The notes below the pieces were generated by a model. The model was not told the origin of the DNA and ran no database searches. It was given only the letters and a program-made list of their open reading frames with translations. Below are positions 21,968-33,037 of a DNA stretch of 45,740 nt, piece after piece (within the stretch, counting starts at the first letter, position 1; each line of letters begins with the position of its first letter). The stretch is from Pelomyxa schiedti. Its lineage: Eukaryota; Evosea; Pelobiontida; Pelomyxidae. The translations under genes were made by a program, and so were the position numbers. The stretch spans positions 1,826-47,565 of the forward strand of contig JAHLWZ010000920.1 in the NCBI GenBank assembly GCA_020536535.1. Reading direction: 5' to 3'.

Positions 21968-21995
21968 GTACAAACAAGTACAAATCATGTACAAA
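21968..21995 (+). repeat. Three GTACAAA units spaced by one helical turn
   Basis: GTACAAA occurs at 21968-21974, 21978-21984 and 21989-21995, i.e. with start-to-start spacing of 10 and 11 nt, just after the stop of the 19426-21914 gene. On the plus strand this would lie in the 3' UTR; on the minus strand it lies beyond the MFS gene. Function unknown. Confidence 0.6.
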
Positions 21996-22141
21996 GAGTA
22001 AAAACAACTGTATTTATTCATTTTTTTTTTCCTAAAAAACGAACCCTGTTTTTGGGGTGGTGCCTTGGTTCCATGGCACGATGGCTGGTTTTTCTCTGCT
22101 GTATAAGTACAAGGGTTGTAAATAAATAAATGAAAGCAAGC

Positions 22142-24597
22142 CTAATGCCCAGCAGCGGACATTTTGGCTAAGTCCCGAATTTCCTTGCGGCCTTTCGCCG
22201 TCAGAAATTTGAACATTCCTGATAGTGAACAAGAGCCTATCAATGCTGCTCCAGTAACTGCAGTAAGAAATATAAAAGCATCCTTGAATGATTGTTCTGA
22301 GTAGCCAGTGTAGTAGTGAGTCTCGTAGCCATCACTGCTATCGCTCACTGATACGGAATAGGCTATGGTATAGGAATGCTTGTTGAGGAATATTGTTACA
22401 AGTACAGGGCCAAGAGAGCCTCCAACGAATTTTAGGCATAAATTGGCTCCAGATATAGCGCCAAACTCGTCACTCTTACTGATGACAGTTATCATGTTGA
22501 TTATGGCAATTGTGAGCATTCCTAGACCAACTCCAGCAACAGTATTTAAAATCACGGTTTGTGCTACAGTGTCGTGATATTCAATCATCAAGCCTATCCC
22601 AAGTACCGTGACAGCTGAAGACACAACATTTGCAACAGGATACCCTAAGGTCATCCCAAAACCAAGGGCACCAGGCATTGCTGCTATCATTGCAACACCA
22701 AAGGGTAGCAAGTACAATCCAACTTGGAGCATATCACTGGGTTCTACCTGGGGGCAAAGTTAGTTGTATAAAACGTGGAAAAACTACTTTGAAAGCCATA
22801 GATGGCTCCATGTAGAGATAAGGTAGCATCTGGAAAAGAGCGAACTGAGCAAGCCCAGATGTAACGGAAACGAAAATAAGAACGAGTTGGTTTCGATTCA
22901 GAAGACTCTTAACAGGAATTATGGGGTGGGGCACCCAGAGTTCCCAGAAAACAAGTACAACAAGCAGGCAAAAGCCTATAATGACGAGGCACAAAGTGCC
23001 AACATCATCCCAGCCCCATGAATCGCTGTGGCAATGTTAGAGCAATGATGTCGTCAAGCCACTAAACCTGAGTGTGAAACTCATCAATATCATAATGACA
23101 CCAGCAGCAAGTAAAAAGGCTCCAATTACATCCATCTTGAAGAATCTCTTTCTCATTGTCATAGGTCCCTCATCATCCGCGTCTGCGTCTTCTACGGAAG
23201 TATTGCCATCGTCGTCTGGCCAATACTTTTTGCAACAAGGCAGGCCTAAAATACACTTCGGGATTCCCGGCATGGTGATTGCCAAGGCCACAGTAAATAA
23301 AAAGATGATAGGGAATGTTATCCAGAACACAGAGTGCCACTTGATTTGTTCGAGTGCGGCAGCACCTCCAACAATTCCTATACTCATCCCTATACTCATC
23401 ATACTTGAAATAATTCCCATTAGGGGGGTGACCAATTCATCAGGGAAAGATGTCCTTACAATAGTGAGGCCCAGTACAAATATCTACGGCTACTAAGAAT
23501 ATAAAGCCAAATAGAAAAATAATACGTACAGCCATGCCAAATCCCTGCAAAGCACGCCCAGCAATAAGAACAAATATGCTGCTTGAACTCAGAGCACAAA
23601 CCACCTGTCCTATCATGTACACTGATAAACTGGCTATAGTTATCCATTTGGGGCCAAACATATCTGCCAGAGAACCAGAAATTGGAGTCCAAACAGCACC
23701 AATGATATTGTAAATGGATAAAATCCAGGGTACCCAGTCAGAATCCTCATAGAATTGCTTCATGATTTCGGGCAGAGCAGGGACCAAGCACAGCTCCACA
23801 AACATAACTGCAACAGACAAGAAAATCAGTTCCGATACAAGGAACCACTGGCGAACACTCAGAGACCTAAAAGGATTTCGCTTCTTGGCCGGAGGTGTAG
23901 CATCAGGATTCTGAGTAGAAGCAATACTTTCCGTTGGAACAGGCGGTGTCAGTGATGTAACATTTATTGGCTCGTGAATGATAACTTCCAATTCAACTTC
24001 GGACTGATTTGTGGGCTCTTTTGGTGGCTCTGCCCTTTCGTGATGTTTTGTGGAATGTCTGTGGTGTTGATGGTGATGAATGTGCTGCTCCCTCTTGGCA
24101 CTAGACCCATAACTGGAACTTGTAGTACTAGACCGAGATTGGGAGCTGGAACTGGAGCTGGAGCTTGATTTGGAACGAGAGCGAGAATGGTGAGCGGGCC
24201 TGTGGTGATTATGGGATTGATGTTGGTGCCGTTTATAATGTTCCGATGAGGGAGTTGCTGATGTTGCCGATGAAGACGACGACGATGAAGGCGATGAAGA
24301 CGACGCCGACGAGGAAGAAGAAGGGGACGAGGATGACGAGCCCGAGGAAGACGAGGACGAGGAAGACGACGAACAAGACGGGGAATGAGAACGAGACCTA
24401 GAAGAAGACGAAGAGTCGTCGTGGACTACCTTGGTTCGGATTTCTTCGTGGTTATTGGAGCCACGGTGCGGTGATGAATATGAATGATGGGACGGGCTGT
24501 GGTGGGGCCCGTGGACTCCCCCACGACGATGATGGTCGTCGACGCGGCTGCGGGATGTGGCGTGGTGTGGCCGTTGGGGTTGTGGTGAGGACGACAT
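22142..24597 (-). CDS. DHA2-like (EmrB/QacA type) MFS transporter with long Ser/His-rich N-terminus
   Basis: The first ~230 residues are Ser/His/Arg low complexity including an acidic-codon Ser tract, an unusual cytosolic extension. From FRSLSVRQWFLVSELIF onwards the protein is an MFS carrier: the first helix is followed by the A-motif GSLADMFGPKW in the loop after helix 2, and GRALQGFGMAV is motif-like near helix 4. After introns at ~23490-23530 (GMA to IFVLGLTIVRT), ~23035 and ~22755 the later helices appear, such as CLVIIGFCLLVVLVFW and AFIFLTAVTGAALI, ending MSAAGH. Roughly 14 helices fit the DHA2 proton antiporter group. The substrate cannot be told. It sits in the plasma or a vesicle membrane. 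The gene is convergent with the preceding one, with 228 bp between stops. Confidence 0.85.
24240..24420 (-). repeat. Polyserine-coding tract
   Basis: A GAN-rich plus strand (TCN on the minus) codes a nearly pure Ser run in the MFS protein's N-terminal extension. Mixed synonymous serine codons argue for selection on the amino acid as much as for slippage. Confidence 0.8.
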
Positions 24598-24922
24598 CTC
24601 TTCGTCTTCTGTCGCACGAATTTTTGTGTGGCAAAGAGGAATTCGTTTCTTTTATGGCGATTATCGGTTTTCCTGCGATTTTCGGAAGATCGTGAAGTTC
24701 ACCTAATACAACAAGAAAAGATGACTCAGGTGTGCCCCTGCACACTTTCACAAGGAAATGGTCGAAGGCACAACCCAAGGGTTTGATGTTCTGGAATCAG
24801 TCGGGGTTCTGAGGATTCAGCTGGACGCCCTTCGTCGCCCAGAGTTTTGTGGATCAAAAAGGCCTACAGGATTGCGCAGTGGTGAAGGCTGACTGTACCT
24901 AGTGGGGCTTCGTCGTACGATT
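24598..24922. other. Divergent promoter region
   Basis: 325 bp between the MFS start (-) and the glycosyltransferase start (+). No coding signal beyond in-frame extensions and no repeat. It presumably holds both promoters. Confidence 0.5.
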
Positions 24923-26516
24923 ATGGGAGGTCACCGGTGGGGCGCCCAGACTTGTCTCGTTGCGATCTACTCCCTTGCCGTCCTTGTTCTGTTGGCCGTC
25001 GTCGTGTCCACCCTCGTGATGGCGTTTACCAACACCCATAAGTGCTACACCCCGATGCCGGAGGACGACGACGTCTACTCCGACGAGTACTGGGGACCCT
25101 GGGACGCTCACCCTCAGGCTCTCGGCGTCGCCAGAAGGAACCTCACCGGCGCCGAACGAGCCCTCCTCCCACGTCAAAGTGGGGCGGCGGAAGGAGACAC
25201 AGACTCGGAGTCCACGTCGGATTATGGGAGCAACGACGACGATTCGTTGGTGGGGGGTGTGCCCATGGTAATTCACATGTTCTGGGAAACGTCGTTTGGA
25301 AATGAGCCTCCAAAGTGTATGATGCTATTGCCTATGATGTCAATGATGAACGTAATGCCTGGAAGGTTTTTACTCGTTTCCTTCGTAAAATTTGCCCTAA
25401 AATAACGTCTAGACCCATAGTCATTCATTCAAATACACTGCCAGTGGATTTCTTTAGTGAACTTCACAATGTAACGCCAGATGGGGTGTCACTGCTCCAG
25501 TTTCTTACCATTTAAAATAGGCAAATATTCAAATAGAACGCTATGATCTCGCAAAAATGGCTGCAATGGAAGAGCTCCCAGGTTCCATTTGGCTTCAGCA
25601 CAACTTACAGTCCATCTCTTTGCACTTGAGCACAACCAATTCCTCTGTCAAACCGCTGGGAAGATGGGGAATGCACCACCTTAGCGACTTCTTACGGCTT
25701 GCTTGGTTGTATATGTATGGAGGATCTTACCTTGACTTCGATTTTGTCATTGCAAAGAAGTTCCCGACTGTGACAAATCTCGTTGCGAGAAGCGAGGCCA
25801 CTGGGTGCCCTTCAAGGTACAAGATGGCACCTTGCATACCACAGCGGTTTCATGATTGCTATCATGACAAAACTCCTCGTACGCCTAAAGTTTGTAACAT
25901 TGATTCCTATGTTTAAATACATTACTCGCACATAAGACTAATCTTCAAATGTCCTATAGCTGATTCTCCAGTATTCTTCCTGCCTCATAATGGAGCGTTG
26001 TTCAACTTTAGACCCCAGAACGCCTTTATAGGCCGCTGCCTTGAACTGTATGTCTGACAAGGAAACAGTGTTAAAGAAAACATTTTCTCCAGGTTTAATT
26101 CCTATTACAACAAGGACTGCAAGGGTTGCGTTGGGCCAGGGCTTATTACCAACACATACATGAATTTTCTCACTCGAACCCTTAAACCGCCACGAAAGCT
26201 TCATACAATGCCCTCTTCAGCACTTCTAGTGACCAGAAATGCAGGGTAGTTGTTCTCACCTACACCTAACTTTTTCTCACATTCATTTGCAGAGAGAAGA
26301 ATGGAATCCCGGAAGAGTGGTCAGCAGTCATTGTTCATTTCCTTCACGGCACAAGTACCAACTCCTCACGCCCATTGAACACAGCTACCTTTGCATTCAA
26401 GTGGTACAAGTATGTTTTCTCCTCACTTTCCTGTTGTAACAACCACTTCTAGATACCTCCATTCTCGGCTCACGAAAAAAGGTTTGCTGGAGGGTCCATT
26501 GGGTGTCTGTGGTTAA
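24923..26516 (+). CDS. Type II membrane glycosyltransferase with DXD motif (A4GALT/GT32-like)
   Basis: ATG 24923 is followed by a short basic cytosolic tail and one signal anchor (YSLAVLVLLAVVVSTLVM), then an acidic stem and the catalytic domain starting VPMVIHMFWETSF. The nucleotide-sugar site reads FLRLAWLYMYGGSYLDFDFV, the classic 'R..LLy.yGGiYlD.D' motif of GT32 and alpha-1,4-galactosyltransferases. Downstream exons supply PHNGALFNFRPQ and GPGLITNTYMNFL, matching A4GALT-type acceptor-side motifs, and the end reads GPLGVCG. It probably acts in the Golgi, adding hexose to lipid or protein glycans. At least five introns. The donor sugar cannot be read from sequence. Confidence 0.75.
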
Positions 26517-26620
26517 ATGTTGAAAAGACCGCAAAATACAAAAAAAAATTTTGGTTCTACCAATATCCCCATTGGAAAAGCCGTTTTGTTATTTTGAAAC
26601 ACAAACACAATTGAAAATGG

Positions 26621-27864
26621 CTATGACCTGCGCAGGGACTTCACTTTCACCATAAAATCAGACACTCTCTGCCTTTCCACTTGATTAGCCCAGTAGCCCC
26701 CAGTTTTGAAATATGATCCAACAATAAGGGCGTCGGAGGCTTCCAGGTAGTTGTTTACATTGTCAATTGTGACACCAGACCCAACAAGCACAGGAATATG
26801 AACATGGCTTTTCACCTTCAGGTTTTTTTTTGTTGTGTGAACCTTGGAAGTAAACGAAAAGGGGAAGTAAGGGCATACTCGGCGAATTGCATCGAGGTCC
26901 GCTTCGGCTCCTGTAGCAACTCCTGTAACTATAACTCCATCACTAAGTAGAAGTAAGTTTTTTGAGGGAAGAAGAGTTTTCGTGCCTTAAGAAATACTCT
27001 GCCGCCTTGGCTGTTTCTTCTATACTGACATCGGCAGTTATGGCATGGGAACTATGTTTCTTCTTAATGTCCGTAATCTTTTGAAAAAAAGGGTAGTGAT
27101 TTTGGATGTTTGAAGAAGGAAGGGGAAGTGGTACAATTTTCACATTGTCTGCACCTATTGATTTTCTGTAGCGAAGTAGTTTCCCTGCGCAACTGTCCAT
27201 CATGCCTGTGTATTTGAGTTGAAAGTATCAATTCGAACTTAAAGGACTATACCCTCGTCTGCCATGTGTCCAAAAACAAATCCCTCGGCCCGAATGAAAT
27301 CCAACCCAGAGGCATGTGCCACTGCAATAGCTTCTTCGTTCTGAGCAGCAAGAATCTGAATTCCGCAAGGAAGGGCAGGAGCAGCAGATTTTACCTGGTT
27401 TGGTCATCAGTACCAACTTCGAAAAAAGTAAAATAAGACAACATAAAAACAAAATGAAAATCAACAAAAGTACTCAATAGCTTCCAAAAAAGATCAGCTA
27501 CTTACTGCTAGAGAGACTGCAGTCATTGTGGCAACAACCTCAGGACCAACAGCATTGAAGTTTCTGTTGAGATAAGGCACATCATGCATATTTTCCACCA
27601 TAAGTGCATCAATCCCACACTCTAGGGTTTTTTTTTTTTTTAGAAGAGAACAAACCCTCAAATATAAACACGTCCCCACCCCTCGCTATACGAGTTATGG
27701 GTTGCAGGTTTACCTTTGTACAATGCCGCCTCGTTAACAGCGTTTTGGACAATTTGTGACACGGTCTTACAGCACCCGGGGGTGCCAGGCAACGCCCCAA
27801 CGTGTATCATTCCCACAATTACGCCCGGGCGCCCACCAAACAAAGGTACTCCTCGTGCGGCCAT
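26621..27864 (-). CDS. btpA: BtpA-family TIM-barrel protein
   Basis: ATG 27864 gives MAARGVPLFGGRPGVIVGM, then the family signature MIHVGALPGTP. Later exons provide GIDALMVENMHDVPY, ILAAQNEEAIAVAHASG, FIRAEGFVFGHMADEG, ITADVSIEETAKAAEYFL, DGVIVTGVATGAEAD and the phosphate-binding-like VLVGSGVTIDNV, ending KVKSLRRS. Order and spacing cover the whole barrel, so this is a complete gene. BtpA is named for a cyanobacterial protein needed for stable photosystem I, but most members, including archaeal, bacterial and some animal ones, have no proven activity. Five or so introns show it is a settled eukaryotic gene. No clear mitochondrial presequence. It shares an 81-bp divergent promoter with the chimeric gene to its right. 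Confidence 0.85.
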
Positions 27865-27945
27865 CTCAGAGGTTGCTTGATTCGTGATTGGTTGTACGGC
27901 GAACGAACTCGACACAAAGATTCGCCAATTTTCGCGCTGCATCAG
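27865..27945. promoter_or_regulatory. 81-bp bidirectional promoter
   Basis: Only 81 bp separate the start codons of the BtpA gene (-) and the MATH-HUBL-RING gene (+). Both promoters and both 5' UTRs must fit here or overlap. No TATA-like element was recognised. Confidence 0.5.
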
Positions 27946-30900
27946 ATGGCGACGAAGGGGTCACGAAACGTGCCTGCCAAGTCGACGACGCCACCGCCGG
28001 CGGCGACTCCCACGTCCACGACAACAACCACAACTTCTTCTTCGCCGGGAGCCACGAGCACGGCGTCGGGGTCGCTCAGCGCGTCGGGGGGCGTGACTGG
28101 TGCAGGCGCTGCCCAGGATTGTGGGATAACACTCACGATCGAGAAGTTTGCCAAGAGAACGGAAACCAAGGTCCGAAGCCCTGTGTGGAATAACGAGGGT
28201 TTGCAATGGTATTTTCGCCCCCTTTTTGTTTGTTGGTGTTGTGTTTCGTTCGCTTGTGGATTTGGTTTTTTTTTTTTTTTTTTTTTTTTTCTTCAAGTTT
28301 TGAAGAAAAATCTTTCCTGTGGTGGTTTTTTTTTTGTTTACATTTTTCTGTACAGGAGATTGAAGGTGTTCCCAAAGGGGAACGACGAAGAGGGTTGGAT
28401 ATCGGCGTATGTTGAGCTTGCTAACGCTGGTGAATTGCCTACTCCTTGGTCAGTGGAATGCCGGTGGAAAATAACACTGGTGCACAACGAAGACAAGTCC
28501 AAGTCAATTGAAAACAGTTGCGAAACTTGACCATTTCTACCTAGTCGCTTATGTGATCATTTTAAAATTGTCAGAATTTAGATATACGTTTCAGCACGAA
28601 TCAGACACACTGGACTGGGGTTTTAACAAATTTGTGGATTTCAAAGTTCTTCAAGAAGACCGAAACTTCTTCAACAAAGGCGGCGCACTCACCTTTAAAG
28701 CGAATTTACTCTCTGCTGTTGTGACACCTCCACTGAGTATTTATTCCTCAATGGAGTGCAACTCACATAGAAATTCAGTTGTCAAAGTTAAAGTCTTCAC
28801 GGAAAAAGACTTCTTCACACACAAGCTTGCAGACCTGATGGATGTCGATAATAAGCCTATTTCCTTCAGTGTTTCGAACAACGTTTCCTGCACCACACTT
28901 ACTGTGCACTGATTTCCTTCGGTTTTTTCGTTACTCATTTTCATAAGGCTCGTGTGTCCTCATTTCTCAACATTGGAACGAAATGCTTCAGATTGTGGCG
29001 AATGGTGAGAAGAAAAAATAAAACAACTAGACCCCACGAAGTAGTAATGGAGAAGGAATTACTTAGGTGTGGACACTTTTTTGTTCGTTTTATTAGTAAC
29101 ACAAAAACCCTTAGAGTAATGGCTGGGGAACTACTTCTTTTTGCGGAATGCTGTGAAGCACCTCCCCAACCACTTCCTCAGGTAGCTTCAATCGTACTGC
29201 CTACCCGTAACATGCCATAAGTATTATGCAGCTTTCCCACCGCTACCAGCAATTCTCATCTTCTTGAAATATTACGATCCCCTATTCAGACGCCCCTGGT
29301 AGCATAAAATACTTTGCCTCATTATTCATGTATCCCAGTTATGTCGGGTCTCTCTATCTCGATCCTCTAGATTCACTTAAATCCACCTCTCCAAAATTGC
29401 GCCAACTTGTTGGTTTACCAACGGACGCTGACTTAACTTTTTACGAGGTAACCTAAAGGCCAATAAACTGAAACTTAAGTCTAGTCTTAGGAAATTACCC
29501 CAACTAACATCGAAGTTCTGGATGCCAACAAAAACTTCAAGCAAGCCGAGCTCGTTTCTGGAGGTAAGCTTGCTCACATATTTCAATCTGAGTCCTGTAG
29601 ATGTAATTGTATATCAATCCAAGACTCTGAAAACACACAAATTGGCATCAGCATATGACTGGTATATGCATGCCAACAACCATGTAACAGTCAAATTCGT
29701 GTATGACGCAGAAGATTCACCTCCCACTGCAACAGTAGACACTGCCCTCTCTTTTTCATTAAAGATGCATATTTTTGCATCAAAAGCACGAGTGCTTGAA
29801 AAAGTAGCTAAGAAGCTTGGAGAGATCAATCCTGAATCTTTGCTGTTACGAGACAAGAAAAAAGAGAAGCCATTGTGAGCTTTCACAGACGCTTTTTTCC
29901 CCCTTTAATAAACCAGAGGTCGGTACGAAACATTACAGGATATGCTTCTGGGTGCTGATGGCAAGGTTATCTTTTTTGAAGTTGTTGGATTTACAGAAGT
30001 GAAACTCAAAACTTTGATGCTTGTGTGCCCTCTTGTATTATATTTGAGTTTTTCTCACCATTGGTACAACTAAAGCAAAAGGCGGCCATTGACGAGGACT
30101 TGATGTGTCCTGCCTGCAAAAAACCTCATTCGACTCCCATGACTCATACCTGTGGGGCTCTTGTCTGCAATTCTTGTTTAAAGGTACCTGTTTAGCAGCT
30201 TCCCCCCCCTCCCCCCCACCTTCCATAGGAAATTTGCCCAGTGTGCAAGGTCTCTATTACACGAGATTCGATAGTGCGTGCTCCTGCTGTTGTTGAAAGG
30301 CGATTGAGTGCTTTCCACATATCCTGCCCAATTTGCAGTATGAATATTTCTCTTAGAGATTTGGAGGTCCACAGAAACGAATGCTTTATAGGTGTGCAAA
30401 TTTCATGCTTACTTTTTTTTTTTAAAAAAATAATCAACAAAGATTGTCCTAGTGGGTGCAGTCTACCCGTTCTTGTCCACAACCAAAGTGAGCATCAAAG
30501 TATTTGTGCAATGAGTGCTGTTACTTGTGCCACTTGTGGTGTGGTTGTAAGGAGAGGGCACAAGATAACTCATCACTCAAGGCGCTGCATTTCCCGTACC
30601 ACTCCGCACAGTTATTTCTTTTCCCTGATTACCATTACCCCAGCATGTGCCAACGCCGGCTGTTCCCAGAACGTAGTACCAAATGGCCAATCGAAGCACG
30701 ACATCGACTGCGCATTCAAAACAGTTCCCTGCCCTCAATGCGGGATGCCTATAACTACATCCATGCTTAACAAGAAGACTCCCCACTGCCAACGTAATTC
30801 ATATCCCCAATATCTCCCCCCCCCTCCCATCCCCTTCTCTCTTTCTCACACAAACCCAAAAATACCAAAAATACACCCAAAAATAGTGTGCACGGCATGC

Positions 30901-31188
30901 GGGCTCATGGTCGAGATATCGTCGATGGCGCGGCACGCCTCGCAGCTGTGCGCGGCCACCGAGGTGCCGTGCGACTCGGCCGACACGATGCCGTGCACGT
31001 GGCGCGGGCCGAGGGGGAAGCTGCAGGACCACACCCGCGGCTGCATCTACAACGGCCTCAAGCACGTGCTGTCTCCGGTGGCTGCGCGGGAGGCCAAGGC
31101 AAAGGCCATGCTGGCCGCCGCTGAGCAAGAAAATCTGGCCCTCAAGGCCAGAATAGCAGAACTACAACAGAGGCTCTCTTCGTTGTGA
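27946..31188 (+). CDS. Chimeric MATH-HUBL-RING-zfTRAF protein (USP7-like scaffold without protease)
   Basis: ATG 27946 starts a Thr/Pro/Ser-rich leader. A MATH domain follows (SPVWNNEGLQW, RLKVFPKGN, WGFNKFVDF, GGALTFKANLL). Directly after it come USP7/UBP12 C-terminal ubiquitin-like (HUBL) segments: VKVFTEKDFFTHKLADL, RLWRMVRRKNKTTRPHE, ILIFLKYYDP, YVGSLYLDPLDSL, FYEEITPTNIEVLD, GDVIVYQ and KVIFFEVVGFTE. No USP Cys or His box lies between MATH and HUBL. The ten exons sum to 524 codons in frame. A 50-nt intron (29999-30048) then joins in frame to LKQKAAIDEDLMCPACKK, a RING (THTCGALVCNSCL, ICPVCK), three or four TRAF-type zinc fingers and a C-terminal coiled coil. Likely a ubiquitin-pathway E3 or adaptor. 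If the intron is not used, translation stops at 30071-30073 and the RING would be a separate gene lacking a sensible start. Confidence 0.75.
28210..28355 (+). other. Long T-rich intron in the MATH domain
   Basis: GT-AG intron of about 146 nt, three times the local norm, containing a T run of about 24 and another shorter T run. The join restores W-RLKVFPKGN of the MATH domain. Confidence 0.75.
29999..30048 (+). other. Intron joining HUBL to RING
   Basis: A 50-nt GT-AG candidate, phase 0, starting GTGAAACTC and ending TATTTGAG. Removing it links VVGFTE to FFSPLVQLKQKAA and DEDLMCPAC. The acceptor GAG is weaker than the usual CAG/TAG in this window. Confidence 0.65.
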
Positions 31189-31555
31189 GGCCCACAAAAG
31201 TTAAGCAAAGAAAAGATCATTTTCCATGAACTTGTGCACACAGGAATTTCCATGTCCAAAAGTGGAAGCTGGCTTTTCTCGATGCGATCGGAAAAAGGGG
31301 AAAAGCCGGAAATTCCGATGAGAAGAAGGCCACTTTTTATTTCCCTATCGGTAGGCTCGGGCTGGCGATAGGATCGAAAAAATAAAAAAGATAAGGCAGA
31401 AAAATGGCTGTTGCCTGTCGCCTGTGTTTTGGCGGCGCATAAAAGGCGATTTTTTGGGTGCTTGACACAACCACAACAAAAACCAAACAAAACGATAACA
31501 ACAAGCTTGTGAGGCAACACCTCTCAACTTTAACGACGACGAGATCTCAGCCAAG
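31189..31555. other. Intergenic region
   Basis: 367 bp between two plus-strand genes. The open minus-strand frames here have no coding bias. The last part is A-rich and probably the 5' UTR of the lipase. No feature recognised. Confidence 0.5.
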
Positions 31556-33037
31556 ATGTGGCCATTAACAAAAGAAAACGGAACAGCAGCGGCTATTGCG
31601 GCAGCGTCAGCAGTGAATCTGCAGTCTACGACGAGCAGCTCCACTCTAGTGTATTTTTTGACAGCTCTGTCTGTTCTGACTCTCGGTGGTTCTCTCATCG
31701 TTGACGCGCTATCACTCCTTCTTCAAGGATTTGGCGCGTTGCTGTTGACGTGTGTTGTTCTCCTGGGAACGGCCGACGCTATCGCTACGTCCATAAAGAG
31801 CCTGTTCACGGGAAGAAATTTGAACGACCCGTACGACGTGCCTGTTGATGACAAGGACTACGAGACTGATAACGTCTCTACAAACGATGTCAAGGTACTG
31901 GCTGAGCACAACGGTTTGCAGTACGAGGAACACTTGGTACCGACTGACGACGGTCACATCCTCCTCGTTCACCGCGTCTTCTGCTCCAAGTACTCCGGAT
32001 CCAAATCTTTCCTTCCTGTTTTATGTGCCCATGGCGTTTTGAACCGTGCCGGTGTATTCATTGCTGGATCCAAGAGGAGTTTGGCAGTTTACTTGGCCAA
32101 TTCTGGACTGGATGTGTGGCTCATGAATTCCCGGGCCATTTTTCCTTTACATACCTTTATGAGGTAAACAACTCCCTACATATCAAATGTATTTTAATAC
32201 TGAAATAGCACAAATGACCCACGTTATTGGGACTGGTCCCTTGATGAACTGGGACACTACGATGTACCTGCGGCACTTGCTTTCGTACAGAAAGCTACCT
32301 CTAGCGCTAAGGTGGCTTACATTGGCCACTCCCAGGGTGCCGCCCAAGCGTTTGTTGCATTACACGACCATCCGGATCTGGCCAACGATATCAGCGTTCT
32401 GATAGGCCTCGCTCCAGCCGTGTTTGTTCACCCCCCTTCGCAGTGGATAGTCAAGAACTTCCTCTCACGGATGAGTGTACCCCTTATCCGGATTTTATTT
32501 GGGCATTCATCCTTCATCCCGCTCATGCTATTGGTGCAAAAATATGCCTCGGCTTATTTCTTTGGGAGCTTGGCTTATATTGTGTTCAACTACCTCTTTT
32601 CATGGAACGACCACACTTGGCAAAAGTGGCGCCGAGGGACCTACTTCCAGTTCACACCGGCTGCCGTTTCTTCTCGATTGGTAGGCCACTGGCTTGCCAA
32701 TTTGCGCAACGGGAGACTGAGGAAACTTCGCCCAACTCCAGTCAACTACAGTAAGTCATCAACTGACGACGAACCCAGTGAGTACAGCAACAACGAAGTG
32801 GAAAACTACCAATTCGAAAACGTGAACTGCAATGTGGCCATATTCCACGCCGGAAATGACAACCTCGTGGATAGCAAACCACTAGCACAAGCAATCAGAG
32901 AACAGTCTAGTGGGAAAATTGTTCACTACGAGGAACTAGCAGGATACAATCACATGGATGTAATTTGGGGCAAGGATGCCCCAGACCGAGTCTTCCACAA
33001 CATTGTAAAGTTGGTCAGAACATCCACGCGAAAGTGA
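31556..33037 (+). CDS. Acid-lipase-like alpha/beta hydrolase
   Basis: ATG 31556. Hydrophobic segments near the N-terminus (around TLVYFLTALSVLTLGGSLIV and LLLTCVVLLGTADAI) anchor it to a membrane. The hydrolase part shows LVPTDDGHILLVHRV, VLCAHGVLNRAGVF, GLDVWLMNSRA, and after one 46-nt intron TNDPRYWDWSLDELGHYDVPA, the nucleophile elbow GHSQGAAQAF, acid region FHAGNDNLVDS and the catalytic His in AGYNHMDVIWG. This is the order of the lysosomal acid lipase/steryl ester hydrolase family: Ser in GHSQG, Asp in DNLVD, His in YNHMD. It probably hydrolyses sterol or acyl esters. Two membrane spans in place of a signal peptide resemble the yeast steryl ester hydrolases. Confidence 0.85.

Noticed and set aside
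28266-28290. Long T run as a transposon or retroposon tail
   Set aside because: It lies inside an intron and has no target-site duplication or element body; simple homopolymer expansion is sufficient.
30001-30073. Treating the MATH-HUBL and RING parts as two separate genes
   Set aside because: The RING part has no ATG before its first Cys pair, only about 30 nt would separate the two, and a 50-nt intron joins them in frame. The option is kept as the main alternative.
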